Origin: Fodinibius saliphilus | Lineage (GTDB): Bacteria > Bacteroidota > Rhodothermia > Balneolales > Balneolaceae | NCBI RefSeq assembly: GCF_005869845.1 | Contig: NZ_VAWF01000003.1 | Location: 463,913 to 527,912 of the forward strand | Reading direction: 5' to 3' | DNA: 64,000 nucleotides | In this document: piece after piece, positions 1-8,842 of the stretch | Numbering within the stretch: position 1 is the stretch's first letter | Layout: each line of letters starts with the position of its first letter | Made by a program: the position numbers and the translations under genes | Notes under the pieces: generated by a model | The model's database searches: none | Seen by the model: only the letters and a program-made list of their open reading frames with translations | Told to the model about the DNA's origin: nothing

Positions 1-2
1 CC

Positions 3-578
3 CTTATAGCTCAGACTGAAGCATTTGTTGATGATTATGCAAATGAGAATGGACGTATTGTATTAAAAGAGGCAAGCGATTCAACAGTTATGATTTCTCA
101 TAAAACGATGCTGTCACAATCGTTAAATGAGCTGAAAAAAGATTTTCGAACGGACATTGATAATCGCTATTACAAGAGTGTTAAAAACGATATAAAAAAG
201 AAGATGGCCGCAGAGGAAAATTGGCAGGATACTACTAGTGATGGCTATAAAGACCATTTGGTAGTAGCTGTAGAAGATTCACTGTATTTGATTGCACAAG
301 ATTCTTTGAAAGCCAAATATCCACAAGCAGTGGCAGTAGATTCTGCTTACAACAGACTAATGACTCTACAAGAGCAACAGATTAACAAAGCTGCCAGCAC
401 TCTGGGAATTGGTTGGGATACCAGTAAGCCACGGTGGGGCTTGCACTGGTATTCGATTATCGGTTGGCTCATAACAGCTCTGGCAATTAGCCTTGGGGCT
501 CCATTTTGGTTTGATACGTTGAAAAAGGTAATCAACATTAAGAGTGAGATTACTAAGCAAAAGGGGGTTAAAAGATGA
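3..578 (+). CDS. Membrane protein of unknown function, 5' end outside window
   Basis: The reading frame is open from the first bases, so the gene begins to the left of the window and only its C-terminal ~191 residues are visible; the Met at position 90 is probably internal. The visible part is a charged, helical soluble region followed by one strong membrane segment near the end (around IIGWLITALAISLGAPFWF) and a short basic tail, so the tail end is probably anchored in the inner membrane. I recall the 'GApFWFD' pattern from hypothetical membrane proteins but cannot give it a family name. Its stop overlaps the start of the downstream protease by 4 bases (ATGA), which suggests translational coupling and a shared role. 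Confidence 0.75.
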   Translation, partial: LIAQTEAFVDDYANENGRIVLKEASDSTVMISHKTMLSQSLNELKKDFRTDIDNRYYKSVKNDIKKKMAAEENWQDTTSDGYKDHLVVAVEDSLYLIAQDSLKAKYPQAVAVDSAYNRLMTLQEQQINKAASTLGIGWDTSKPRWGLHWYSIIGWLITALAISLGAPFWFDTLKKVINIKSEITKQKGVKR

Positions 579-1666
579 GTGGAACTAAAATTCGTGATGT
601 TACCCGAGTTGTAAAAACGGATGAGGAGATCCCGATTCGAACTAAACTGCCTGAACGAGGGGGCGATTCAAATAAAAAAGGTGTTCTATATGCAGGTTTT
701 GAGGTACAGGTAGCAGAAGAATGGAATGGGGAAGAGATAGAGGGTAATAACCTATGGTACCGTGATAAGAATGGAGACTTTTATTGGAGCGGTTGGTTTG
801 AAGAGATAAAACAGGATTCAGAGATATCAATAGAAGGAGACCAAAGTATTGAACTCTCATGGTGGTTATCCGGCTTTGGTATTAAGGAGGTATGGGATGA
901 AGGATATATGGGAGAAGGGGTATCTATAGCAGTATTGGATACGGGAATAGATATCGATCATCCCAATTTAAAACATAGCTTCAATCAAATTGATAGCTTT
1001 AATTTTTTATCACGGGATAAGGATGTGCAGGATTGGAATGGTCATGGTACCCACTGCAGCGGGATTATTGCCGCTAATGGAGTAAACAATGTGTGGGGAG
1101 TGGCTCCCAAGGCAAAAGTCATTTCAGGGAAAATTACCCGGTCTGTAATAAGTGGTATAAATTTGGATGTTTTGGCTGATGCTATCGAGTATTACAACGG
1201 GAAAGTAGATCTTATTTCAATTTCAGCGGGTGTTTCAAGAATAAATAAAAGAGTACGAGAAGCCATTGAGGCTTGTGAACAAACACTTATTGTCGCTGCT
1301 ATAGGTAACTCGGAAACTCGCCGAAAAGGGGATTACCCAGCAGAGCATGAGTCGGTATTAGCAGTGGGAGCAGTAGATGAATTAGAAAAAATCACGGATT
1401 ATACCATAAGGTCTAAAAATTTGGGAATTTGTGCTCCCGGTCATGAAATTTATTCTACTGCCCAAAAAGGAGGCTATAAAACAGATTCCGGTACGTCCAT
1501 GGCTACCCCTTATGTATCCGGATTATTAGCATTGGCTAAAAGTAAAAGCCCACAAAAAAGTATGTCAGAGTTGTCAAACCTTCTTATCGAAACATGTGTG
1601 ACAAAGCAAAGCGGGAACTATTCTTATGATATTATAAATTCAACTAAATTTATGGAGAGAGTGTAA
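575..1666 (+). CDS. Subtilisin-like serine protease (S8 family), no signal peptide
   Basis: The protein is 363 aa. The S8 catalytic set is complete: Asp122 in LDTGIDIDHP, His157 in NGHGTHCSGI, oxyanion Asn245 in AAIGN and Ser308 in GTSMATPYVSG. Residues 1-95 lie outside the peptidase fold. They are rich in Trp and acidic residues and could be a small beta domain or a propeptide. There is no signal peptide or membrane segment, so it is predicted to act in the cytoplasm, unlike most subtilases. It overlaps the upstream membrane-protein gene by 4 bases and the next gene by 1 base (TAATG), so the three genes are almost certainly one operon. Substrate unknown. Confidence 0.93.
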   Translation: MSGTKIRDVTRVVKTDEEIPIRTKLPERGGDSNKKGVLYAGFEVQVAEEWNGEEIEGNNLWYRDKNGDFYWSGWFEEIKQDSEISIEGDQSIELSWWLSGFGIKEVWDEGYMGEGVSIAVLDTGIDIDHPNLKHSFNQIDSFNFLSRDKDVQDWNGHGTHCSGIIAANGVNNVWGVAPKAKVISGKITRSVISGINLDVLADAIEYYNGKVDLISISAGVSRINKRVREAIEACEQTLIVAAIGNSETRRKGDYPAEHESVLAVGAVDELEKITDYTIRSKNLGICAPGHEIYSTAQKGGYKTDSGTSMATPYVSGLLALAKSKSPQKSMSELSNLLIETCVTKQSGNYSYDIINSTKFMERV

Positions 1667-3858
1667 TGCGCAATTTAATAATTGTAATATCAATTCTATT
1701 TATTACTCTGCCACTATCTGCCCAATCTATTTATCAGGATGTACTACGGTTAGAAAAGTATGTTCAACAAACGGGAGTTGACATGAAAATGGATGTTTAC
1801 AGAGGTGATTCTACATATGTTAGTATTCTTAAAAAGTATATCCCCGAAGAAAAGCGCGATAGTATCAATACCAATACCGATTTTCACTGGCACTTTAGAA
1901 AGAATGGTAACCGTTTTTTAAGTGCTTATTTTGATAGCTCGGGAACCACTAGCAATATTGATACTCCGGTTATTGCAGCAGAGGAAAAGAAGTTGTCTAA
2001 AGCTGTTGGGGGATTAAACGTATCTACCATCGCTGATGGGATCGCCAAGTTTTTAGTAGAACGGGCAAATGAGGAGTTGAGCATTGCCTTTTTTAGTCGA
2101 TTCAAGAAAGAAATTAAAAAGAATGTCGAGTTAACCACGCTTTTCCCGACTAGTACAAGATTAATAGAGCGGTTAGATCCCTTACAGTATTCATATATGT
2201 TAAATGCGCTCAAAGAGGCGTTCCGGGATGATATTTCAAAACTGGTGGTGAATATTGAAGATCTTGTAGAGACCAAAAAATATCGGGAGCTGATTGCCAG
2301 TAATGAAGATCTGAAATTTATCTATCTGGCCATTGAGGCTAGCCAGATTGTTTACAAACTGTCAAAGGGATCACACCCCGCAGATGTTATTGATGGACTT
2401 GGTAAACATAAAAAGGTGGAAAAGGTTTCAACAAATCTGGCAAATGGTCTCAAAGTGGTTTCCCTACTTTCATCCAGTATTAGAGATTCTGCTGATGGCA
2501 GTGCCTATGTATCTGCCGGCGAGCTTAAAGAAAATATTTTTAATAACACGGTAAGTCGCGATTTATTTTTGGGCTTGCTTTACCAGCGTTCTCTTGGGAT
2601 AACATTTGACAAAAAAGAGGAAAAGGGGATCCTGTCATTTGCCAAGGTAATTAAAAAAGTTGAGGGTAAAGTGGGTCAGTTTGAAACGGTATATACCAAT
2701 CTTATCACCCATTATGAAGTGGTCCAAAAACACTTTAAGGAGGTTGGGGAAATACCCGTAACAGATAGGAGGTATCTGGATTATTATGAACTTTTTGTGA
2801 CACTGCCCAATTTTATTGACTCCGGTTTTGACGAGATCGAACGGTTATTCGAGAGTGATTCTACTCAAATAAAAGACTACAGGGATAAGGTAGATCGCTA
2901 TCTAATGGTTGCTCGAGAAGGGGGAGATATAATGAAGAATGTACGTAGTAAAAACTATGCTTCGGCTATTGTGAACCTGGTAGAAATCTATGATTATGCG
3001 ATCGGGATAAAAGTAGATGCTATAAATAAATCCATGAAAGAGCTAATGGATAGCTATCAGCGTTGTGTTGATAAGATTGATAAATGTGAGGGTGAGGCTA
3101 ATTATAAAGGAGTAAAAGAACGTATCGTTAGCCTTTTACAGGTTGAGACTCAACATTTTGACGGGATTACGTTCAGGGATCTGACTGATAGCAAGAAAAG
3201 TCGGAAGGAGTTTCGAAAAAAGGTCATCACATATTTCGAGGATAATGTATTTATTGATAAACAAATGGATACAAAGCTGATGAAATATGGAATATTCATG
3301 GCAAATGTAGCCAAAGCTGAAAATTCTGACCAAGTGCAGGCGGCTATCAAAGCGGCAGCCTTGCCGGCCGGTAGTTCCCGGATTAAGAGAGTATCTAAAT
3401 GGAATTTATCTGTTAATGCCTATTTAGGAGGTTTTGGGGGAGGAGAAAGGCTTAGAGAAAATAACGATCTTAGTGGCACAGTTGGAGTGTTTGTTCCTAT
3501 CGGGATTGCCTTAAGTAGAGGTTGGGGATATGGAAACGAAACCAGAAAGAGTGTGAATTCGATATCCCTTTTTATCAATGCCATAGATTTGGGGGCCCTT
3601 GCCAGTTATAGAATCAAAGATAAGGCAAAACAACTACCAGAATTTACTCTTGAAAATATTATTGCACCGGGGGCATATTTGGCATGGAATGTAGGGGGTA
3701 CCCCACTGACTGTAATGGGAGGTGCGCAACTAGGCCCCCAACTACGAAAAATTGATACGGGCAGCCCCACGTTGACGAAGAGCAGTGCTTGGCGTTGGCA
3801 AGTGGCGGTTACTGTAGATATTCCATTATTCAATTTGGGCACTGCAACGTGGAACTAA
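1666..3858 (+). CDS. Large exported protein of unknown function, beta-rich C-terminus
   Basis: The protein is 730 aa with a clear signal peptide (MRNLIIVISILFITLPLSAQ, cleavage after SAQ). Residues ~25-580 are mainly helical and charged with no motif I recognise. The last ~150 residues alternate hydrophobic and polar residues and are Gly-rich (NAYLGGFGGGE, GVFVPIGIAL, GAYLAWNVGG, VAVTVDIPLFNLG). This resembles membrane beta-strands, so the protein may end in an outer-membrane-associated barrel-like domain; this is an inference. The start codon overlaps the stop of the subtilase gene by one base, a strong sign of co-translation. Confidence 0.85.
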   Translation: MRNLIIVISILFITLPLSAQSIYQDVLRLEKYVQQTGVDMKMDVYRGDSTYVSILKKYIPEEKRDSINTNTDFHWHFRKNGNRFLSAYFDSSGTTSNIDTPVIAAEEKKLSKAVGGLNVSTIADGIAKFLVERANEELSIAFFSRFKKEIKKNVELTTLFPTSTRLIERLDPLQYSYMLNALKEAFRDDISKLVVNIEDLVETKKYRELIASNEDLKFIYLAIEASQIVYKLSKGSHPADVIDGLGKHKKVEKVSTNLANGLKVVSLLSSSIRDSADGSAYVSAGELKENIFNNTVSRDLFLGLLYQRSLGITFDKKEEKGILSFAKVIKKVEGKVGQFETVYTNLITHYEVVQKHFKEVGEIPVTDRRYLDYYELFVTLPNFIDSGFDEIERLFESDSTQIKDYRDKVDRYLMVAREGGDIMKNVRSKNYASAIVNLVEIYDYAIGIKVDAINKSMKELMDSYQRCVDKIDKCEGEANYKGVKERIVSLLQVETQHFDGITFRDLTDSKKSRKEFRKKVITYFEDNVFIDKQMDTKLMKYGIFMANVAKAENSDQVQAAIKAAALPAGSSRIKRVSKWNLSVNAYLGGFGGGERLRENNDLSGTVGVFVPIGIALSRGWGYGNETRKSVNSISLFINAIDLGALASYRIKDKAKQLPEFTLENIIAPGAYLAWNVGGTPLTVMGGAQLGPQLRKIDTGSPTLTKSSAWRWQVAVTVDIPLFNLGTATWN

Positions 3859-3914
3859 ATGCCTATTGGATGGTGCATTTTAGGGTATCGATAAACAACT
3901 AAGCCAATAAATTT

Positions 3915-5288
3915 ATGGGTGATCAATTCGAAAAAAGGCGCGATGCTATCATTTATGTGCCGGCCTTGAGCAAAGAACATGGTAACGATTCTATTAATGC
4001 TATGGCCAATAGACTGGCAGCAGCCTTCGATCGAAATGCTGAGTCCGGGGAAGCAGAATTCTATATCAAAAAGGAGGCAAGGGAAGACTTTCGAGAATTT
4101 GATAGCCCTCGGTTTACGATTATACAAAAAGGAGATGAGGATATCCCTGTTGTGGATCTATATGAGCTTGATTATCGTGATTTATTGCTGTCCCCAATGA
4201 ATGAGCGAAAGCCTGTTGTTCACTTGCTTTCAATACTATGGTCCTGTCTCGGAATGGTACCACGCCTTATTAAAGGAATGAAAAGAACCAGCAAGACAAG
4301 TTTAGAAAAATGGCAGGTATTTTATGGGTGGGCAATGGCTGGAACGGTATCAACATATTTTTTTCTTCTTCTTTTTGCTCTTGGAGCTACCCTCTCTGAT
4401 TTCTCTGCTGTAATTCATGGGCCTCAAGCGAATACAGTCGCTCCAAAGACGGTGCCTGATATTACTTCGGGGATGGTTAAAATAGATTCTGTTGAAAGTG
4501 GTAATACTACTGTTGCTGATACAACAAAAAGTAAACTACAGGAGAAATCTATATATTCTGTTTTGAAGCGTTTATTTCTCTGGTTGCCAGTTCCGATAGT
4601 GATTGTGGTAGCCGCTCTTGGCTTGTTTTCGAAAGAGGATTTCAAGCAAATGATATCTGAGCTTGGAAAAGAGTTGGCTGCAGCAGAAAACTACCTGTCT
4701 GTGGATGAAAAGCGGAGTAAAATACGCGGGCAATTTGCAACTCTGCTGGAACATATTTCGGAAAAGGAAGGGGAGGGACTTCCCAAATACGATAATATAC
4801 ACCTGCTTTCATACAGCTTTGGTTCTATTATTGCCTTGGATTCTCTGTTCCCCAACGACAGCCCATTAGTACCGCGTTTCCAAATGGTTGATAGTTTAAC
4901 AACAATAGGCACTCCCTACGATTTTATCAGTACCTATTGGCCTGAGTACTTTAACAGTCGAATGCAATACGATGGTGTTCCCCGGAATTGGATTAATATC
5001 TATATGAAATCTGATGTGTTTGGTTCCAATTTTACCGACTCGAAGACAGGAGAGACCTCAGGTATTGAATTCCATCCTGATTATTGTCTGGATGAAAAAT
5101 CTTCAATAGCACCGAATGTCAATCGTTTGTCGGGACCGAACAGATCCCTAAAAGATTATGGTTGGTTCAATCGACTAAGGCTGATTGGGTTTAAAACACA
5201 TTCCCAATATTGGGAAGGAGAGGCGGGTTTTGATGTCAATAGTATTGATATCGTTGTACAAGAGCTTTTTACAAATGAATCAACTTAG
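3915..5288 (+). CDS. Membrane-anchored alpha/beta-hydrolase-like protein
   Basis: The protein is 457 aa. Two membrane segments are visible: one near residues 135-160 (STYFFLLLFALGATL) and one near 220-240 (WLPVPIVIVVAALGLF). The section between them is Thr/Ser-rich. A nucleophile elbow of the lipase type lies in HLLSYSFGSIIALD, where Ser in SYSFG is the likely nucleophile. It is followed by the lipase/PGAP1-like strand TIGTPYDF, and a C-terminal His in FKTHSQYW may complete the triad. It follows the exported-protein gene by 56 nt on the same strand and probably belongs to the same cassette. Likely a lipid- or ester-directed hydrolase; the substrate cannot be read from the sequence. Confidence 0.8.
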   Translation: MGDQFEKRRDAIIYVPALSKEHGNDSINAMANRLAAAFDRNAESGEAEFYIKKEAREDFREFDSPRFTIIQKGDEDIPVVDLYELDYRDLLLSPMNERKPVVHLLSILWSCLGMVPRLIKGMKRTSKTSLEKWQVFYGWAMAGTVSTYFFLLLFALGATLSDFSAVIHGPQANTVAPKTVPDITSGMVKIDSVESGNTTVADTTKSKLQEKSIYSVLKRLFLWLPVPIVIVVAALGLFSKEDFKQMISELGKELAAAENYLSVDEKRSKIRGQFATLLEHISEKEGEGLPKYDNIHLLSYSFGSIIALDSLFPNDSPLVPRFQMVDSLTTIGTPYDFISTYWPEYFNSRMQYDGVPRNWINIYMKSDVFGSNFTDSKTGETSGIEFHPDYCLDEKSSIAPNVNRLSGPNRSLKDYGWFNRLRLIGFKTHSQYWEGEAGFDVNSIDIVVQELFTNEST

Positions 5289-5479
5289 CAGGTGGGGTTA
5301 CAGCATAATTGTAATTCAAGCCTGTAACATTATAAGTCCTTTACTAAGTTCAACTATCACATCGTTTTGAGGTTCAAATCAGCCAATTCTATGAAATAGA
5401 TCACAAGTATGGCATTAACTGCGGCGAAATATTCACTCAAGGGAGTATGAATGTAACTGTTTTTTCAAAAGGCAGTTAC

Positions 5480-6109
5480 TTAATCATCTGTGTTCCGAGA
5501 TGATAAAATATCAAACTCTTTGTTTGATATTTCCATTTCTTTAATCGAAACAGCTTCTGAAACCCAAATGTAATTAGGTGCTTTGACCTTAAATTTAAGC
5601 GGAAGGGCTCCATTGCTGGCATTCATAAAGGCACTCCATCCTCCAAAATTATGGTCTTTAAAATTTGCTGGATTTACTGAAATATCAGGATTATACCAGT
5701 ATGTAGTTTCATCATGTTCTGTTTTAATAACTACTTTGTGGCAAGTTTTACCCATTACCTCCACCTTTTCATCGCTATGTTCAACAGAAATAATTTCACT
5801 AACCTTCTTAGCAGCTTCAACAGCAATTAATTTTCCGTTATTGGGACTTCGGAAATAATAGGTATTAGTATCACTGTGGTACAACTGGCGAAGAGTACCT
5901 TTTTCATCATAGGCATGATAATTTTCGGCATTGATGAAAAAGTGTTTTTCCTTGCCAAAGAACTTTTTCATTTTTTCGGTGATAGTTTCACCGTTTGCCG
6001 GATCCTGGAATTCATATTTATAGGTTATTTTACCGCTAAAATTTGCCGTTTGCCCTAGTAACGGCATAGCAATGACAATGAATAAAATAGAGAGAAGGTA
6101 CTTCTTCAT
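5480..6109 (-). CDS. Exported protein, DUF4412-like
   Basis: The protein is 209 aa with a signal peptide (MKKYLLSILFIVIAMPLLGQ). The mature part is beta-rich: FSGKITYKYEF near the start, a YFRSPNNGKLIAVE strand pair, then MGKTCHKVVIKTE and TTYWYNPDISVNP. The order 'sGkitYk... VmGktChKvvikt... yWYnpdi' resembles the exported DUF4412/GLPGLI-type proteins common in Bacteroidota, whose function is unknown. Monocistronic in appearance, convergent with the upstream cassette. Confidence 0.75.
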   Translation of the reverse strand: MKKYLLSILFIVIAMPLLGQTANFSGKITYKYEFQDPANGETITEKMKKFFGKEKHFFINAENYHAYDEKGTLRQLYHSDTNTYYFRSPNNGKLIAVEAAKKVSEIISVEHSDEKVEVMGKTCHKVVIKTEHDETTYWYNPDISVNPANFKDHNFGGWSAFMNASNGALPLKFKVKAPNYIWVSEAVSIKEMEISNKEFDILSSRNTDD

Positions 6110-6461
6110 GTCCTTATTTTTAATATTTGTCCCTTACAGATTCTGCAAATCTTCTATTGTAGTAATAGATAAACTCGCCTTAATACATCGATTTTCATTG
6201 ATAAAAGCAAATTAGTACTGTCACTAATAAGACATTAGTGGTTTTATTAAAAAAAATTAATGCATGCCGGAAAAATTACTATACGGTATCATATACCTGG
6301 GTTCTTTCCCATCTTCATCAATAGCTCCAGTCTTCTTCCTTCATAAATTGTTCAAAAAGAGTAGAATAGATTTTACAAAGTAACCTTTTAAACTATAGGA
6401 GGTTTGTAGGAAGTTAATGAAAAGCTATACGGAAGCTGTAAATTTGGATATGGTTTTAAAA
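6110..6461. other. Gene-free stretch
   Basis: AT-rich spacer of about 350 bases between two minus-strand genes. I see no credible coding frame, repeat or terminator hairpin here. Confidence 0.5.
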
Positions 6462-7163
6462 CTATTCTTGATAATAAGAAGAGATTACTATATCAATTCT
6501 AAGGTTAATATCAGTATCAACTAAATTGTTATCGATGATACTACTTATTCGTTCCCAGTAACTGCCTTGGTACGAGATATTCCAATTAAAACGGTTAATT
6601 GTTAGATGTGTTCTATATCTATAGGGGAGTGAAGCACTTTTTTTGATCCTATTGATAATAAAAGATACTGGCTTAGTAACATCTTTGATTGTCAGATTGG
6701 CTGTTGCCCGTATTTTATGAGCAGATATTATTTTAGTTTCTGTTATACGTAGTTGTGTATTCGGATATTTGTCCACGTGGAAGAAGTCGTCACTTTTTAA
6801 GTGATTGCGGAGCCTCCTGCGAGGGACAGGTTCATCTTCCGGAATATCAGTAATTGATATGTTAGTCATATCCATAAGAAAAAAGCCCCCTGCTATTCGG
6901 CTTTTGTCAAATATGAGATAACCGTTTTCGAAAGGTAGGGTCCCTTCATGTGTGAGCTCGATTGCCACATCTCAGTACCCATCCATTCGATATTGGAACG
7001 GTCGGTGTCAATACGTATGGTGTCACTAGTTGTTGGACCTGTTTGTAAGAAACAATCATGAAAATCGGTTTTTGTTTGGGTATGGGCCCCATGGTTTGTG
7101 TGTCCCGTGAGGGGGGGGGATTACGACAGCCAATATGAATGAAATAGCCCCTATGTTACTCAT
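6462..7163 (-). pseudogene. YceI-family gene broken by two frameshifts
   Basis: The C-terminal two thirds (6462-6968) read as a YceI-like lipocalin-type domain, with THEGTLPF, GGFFLMDMTNI and the family signature LKSDDFFHVDKYP. A GTG at 6968 would start it, but an in-frame TGA lies two codons upstream. The missing N-terminus is present in other frames. ATG 7163 gives a signal-like MSNIGAISFILAVVIP. The frame must then shift inside a run of nine C on this strand (7111-7119) to read a stretch ending in RIDTDRSNIEWMGTEM, which is the expected first strand of YceI proteins. It must shift again near 6970 to join the C-terminal frame. ATG 7163 overlaps the end of the upstream dioxygenase-like gene (ATGAGTAA), so the intact gene was probably translationally coupled. 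Sequencing error in the homopolymer could explain one break but not easily both. Confidence 0.72.
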
Positions 7164-7794
7164 ACCCTGGAATGTTTTTGCCCAATATAATATCACGTTT
7201 TCCTACCCAGAGACCATTCATTTTCGTGAGAGTAAGCACCCCGCTGTGGCCACCTCTGGGTGATTTCTGATTCCGTTGCTTGCCTTTTAGAAGGGGATCA
7301 TCTTCAAAGAAGTAGCTCCCGAGCCAATAGTAGCGCCCGTTGGGTTCCAGGATAATAGGATGAATATGGGCAGGGTTGGAGCTGTATGAGCCGGGTTTGA
7401 AGGTATAAAAAGTATAACGGCCGTCAGCTCCGGTTTTTACCCAGCCACGAATATAACCATGACGTTTAGCCCATCCCTTTTCATTACCAGTTTTAGGATA
7501 TACGCCCTCCTTATTAGTATGGTAGATATATAGAATAACGTCTTCTGCAGGTGTTTTTCCGTTACTTTCGTAGATCGTCCCTGTTATTTTGATCTGGGGG
7601 GTATGATTCTCAAATTCGGGCAGCGTATCCTCAGGGGTTAAGGTTCTGTTTCCATATTCAAACACAGCCTCGCAGCCTTCGCATTGTCCTACTAATTGAG
7701 CCTCGGACTGTTTGATGTCCTGTGAGTATAAATAGTTGTTGGTAAAGGCGAATATTGGCAATATGAGTAATAAGAAATATGGCTGTATCTTCAT
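7156..7794 (-). CDS. Intradiol ring-cleavage dioxygenase-like protein, exported
   Basis: The protein is 212 aa with an N-terminal hydrophobic signal (PYFLLLILPIFAF). From ~residue 65 onward it matches the C-terminal fold of intradiol dioxygenases (protocatechuate/catechol type). Visible are ITGTIYESNGKTP, the Tyr-containing strand ILYIYHTNKEGVYP, RGWVKTGADGRYTFYTFKPG, and the Fe-ligand block PAHIHPI with both histidines of the HxH motif. Such secreted dioxygenase-like proteins occur widely in Bacteroidota and their substrates are often unknown. The stop overlaps the start of the broken YceI gene by 8 bases, indicating an ancestral two-gene operon. Confidence 0.85.
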   Translation of the reverse strand: MKIQPYFLLLILPIFAFTNNYLYSQDIKQSEAQLVGQCEGCEAVFEYGNRTLTPEDTLPEFENHTPQIKITGTIYESNGKTPAEDVILYIYHTNKEGVYPKTGNEKGWAKRHGYIRGWVKTGADGRYTFYTFKPGSYSSNPAHIHPIILEPNGRYYWLGSYFFEDDPLLKGKQRNQKSPRGGHSGVLTLTKMNGLWVGKRDIILGKNIPGYE

Positions 7795-7930
7795 CGCTGT
7801 TAGATTATAAGATTATCGACGATTATAGAAATATCGCCTTTTTATGAGTGTTAGAAGAAAGCTAGTAATCAATGAGAAGGGTTGGAAGGGCTATTATACG
7901 AGTCGAGTAGTTTATATTATAAGCTGAGTA

Positions 7931-8773
7931 TTAAAGCAGTATTTTTTTTACCGGTTTAGCATAGGTACGGCTCAGACGAAGTATTTCTCCATCTCTGGTG
8001 AGTAAATCGTAATCACCATTTCCGCGGGATTGCAGCTCTTCAATGATATCGGTATTGGCAATAGTGGAGCGATGAATTCTTTTGAAATGATCGGGAAGTG
8101 AACGAATGATATTTTTGAGACTATCTAATACGACATAAGTGTTTTTTGTCGTAATGACAGAGAGATATTGGCCGTCGGCTTTTATCCATTTTATCTGGTT
8201 AATATCAACCCTAACTGAACGTTTCCCATTTTTAACAACAAGATGACCGGTTTTTTGGGGAGATCTGTTGTCTGCATGAGATAATTCACCTTGGGTTTTT
8301 ACACGGTAATAATAGGTGGCCCAAAGAATGATATAGCAAGCCAAAGCTATATATAGACGGGTCGAAAGTTTTTCTGTCAGCAGGTAGTATAACGACCAGG
8401 ATTCTTTATACAGCACGCTTGATATGCTGAAAAGGAGCAAAGAAAAGAGAATCAGGTGGGCAAAGGCCGTCAATACAACCAGGATCCCGGTTACTACACT
8501 GTTGAGGGGGGTTACAGACCGTTTATTCCACCACTTGATCAACACGAGACTAAAGGGGATGAACAAAGGCCAAAAGAGCTTGTAAGAGAGGGAATCAGAT
8601 ATCGAAAAAGGATTGCCATTAACGGCCGAGCTAATCATATCCTGGCTGAGCTCCAGTACCATCATAAGAAAACAGAATGCACTGAGCCAGAGAACTAACT
8701 TCTTTTTAGCACTATCTGTATCGATAACAGTTGCTAATGAAGAAAATGGATATTTTTTCTTAAGACTGAGCAT
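7931..8773 (-). CDS. Membrane-bound LytTR-family transcription regulator
   Basis: The protein is 280 aa. The N-terminal half carries about four membrane segments (e.g. LVLWLSAFCFLMMVLEL, FWPLFIPFSLVLI, AHLILFSLLLFSISS, LYIALACYIILWATYYY). The C-terminal ~100 residues form a LytTR DNA-binding domain, with IKWIKADGQYLSVIT, YVVLDSLKNIIRSLP, FKRIHRSTIAN and LRLSRTYAKPVKK. It has no receiver domain, so it probably senses a membrane or small-molecule cue directly. Target genes are unknown; the RDD gene lies just upstream on the same strand. Confidence 0.9.
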   Translation of the reverse strand: MLSLKKKYPFSSLATVIDTDSAKKKLVLWLSAFCFLMMVLELSQDMISSAVNGNPFSISDSLSYKLFWPLFIPFSLVLIKWWNKRSVTPLNSVVTGILVVLTAFAHLILFSLLLFSISSVLYKESWSLYYLLTEKLSTRLYIALACYIILWATYYYRVKTQGELSHADNRSPQKTGHLVVKNGKRSVRVDINQIKWIKADGQYLSVITTKNTYVVLDSLKNIIRSLPDHFKRIHRSTIANTDIIEELQSRGNGDYDLLTRDGEILRLSRTYAKPVKKILL

Positions 8774-8842
8774 TGCTTTAGTAAAGTTTATAAAAGCAAG
8801 TTGCTCAATTTTGCTATGTATATCAATACAGAGATCTGTTAA

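Noticed and set aside
6462..6968. Intact YceI gene starting at GTG 6968
   Set aside because: The conserved first strand and signal peptide are present upstream in other frames, and a stop lies two codons before the GTG, so a broken gene is the better explanation.
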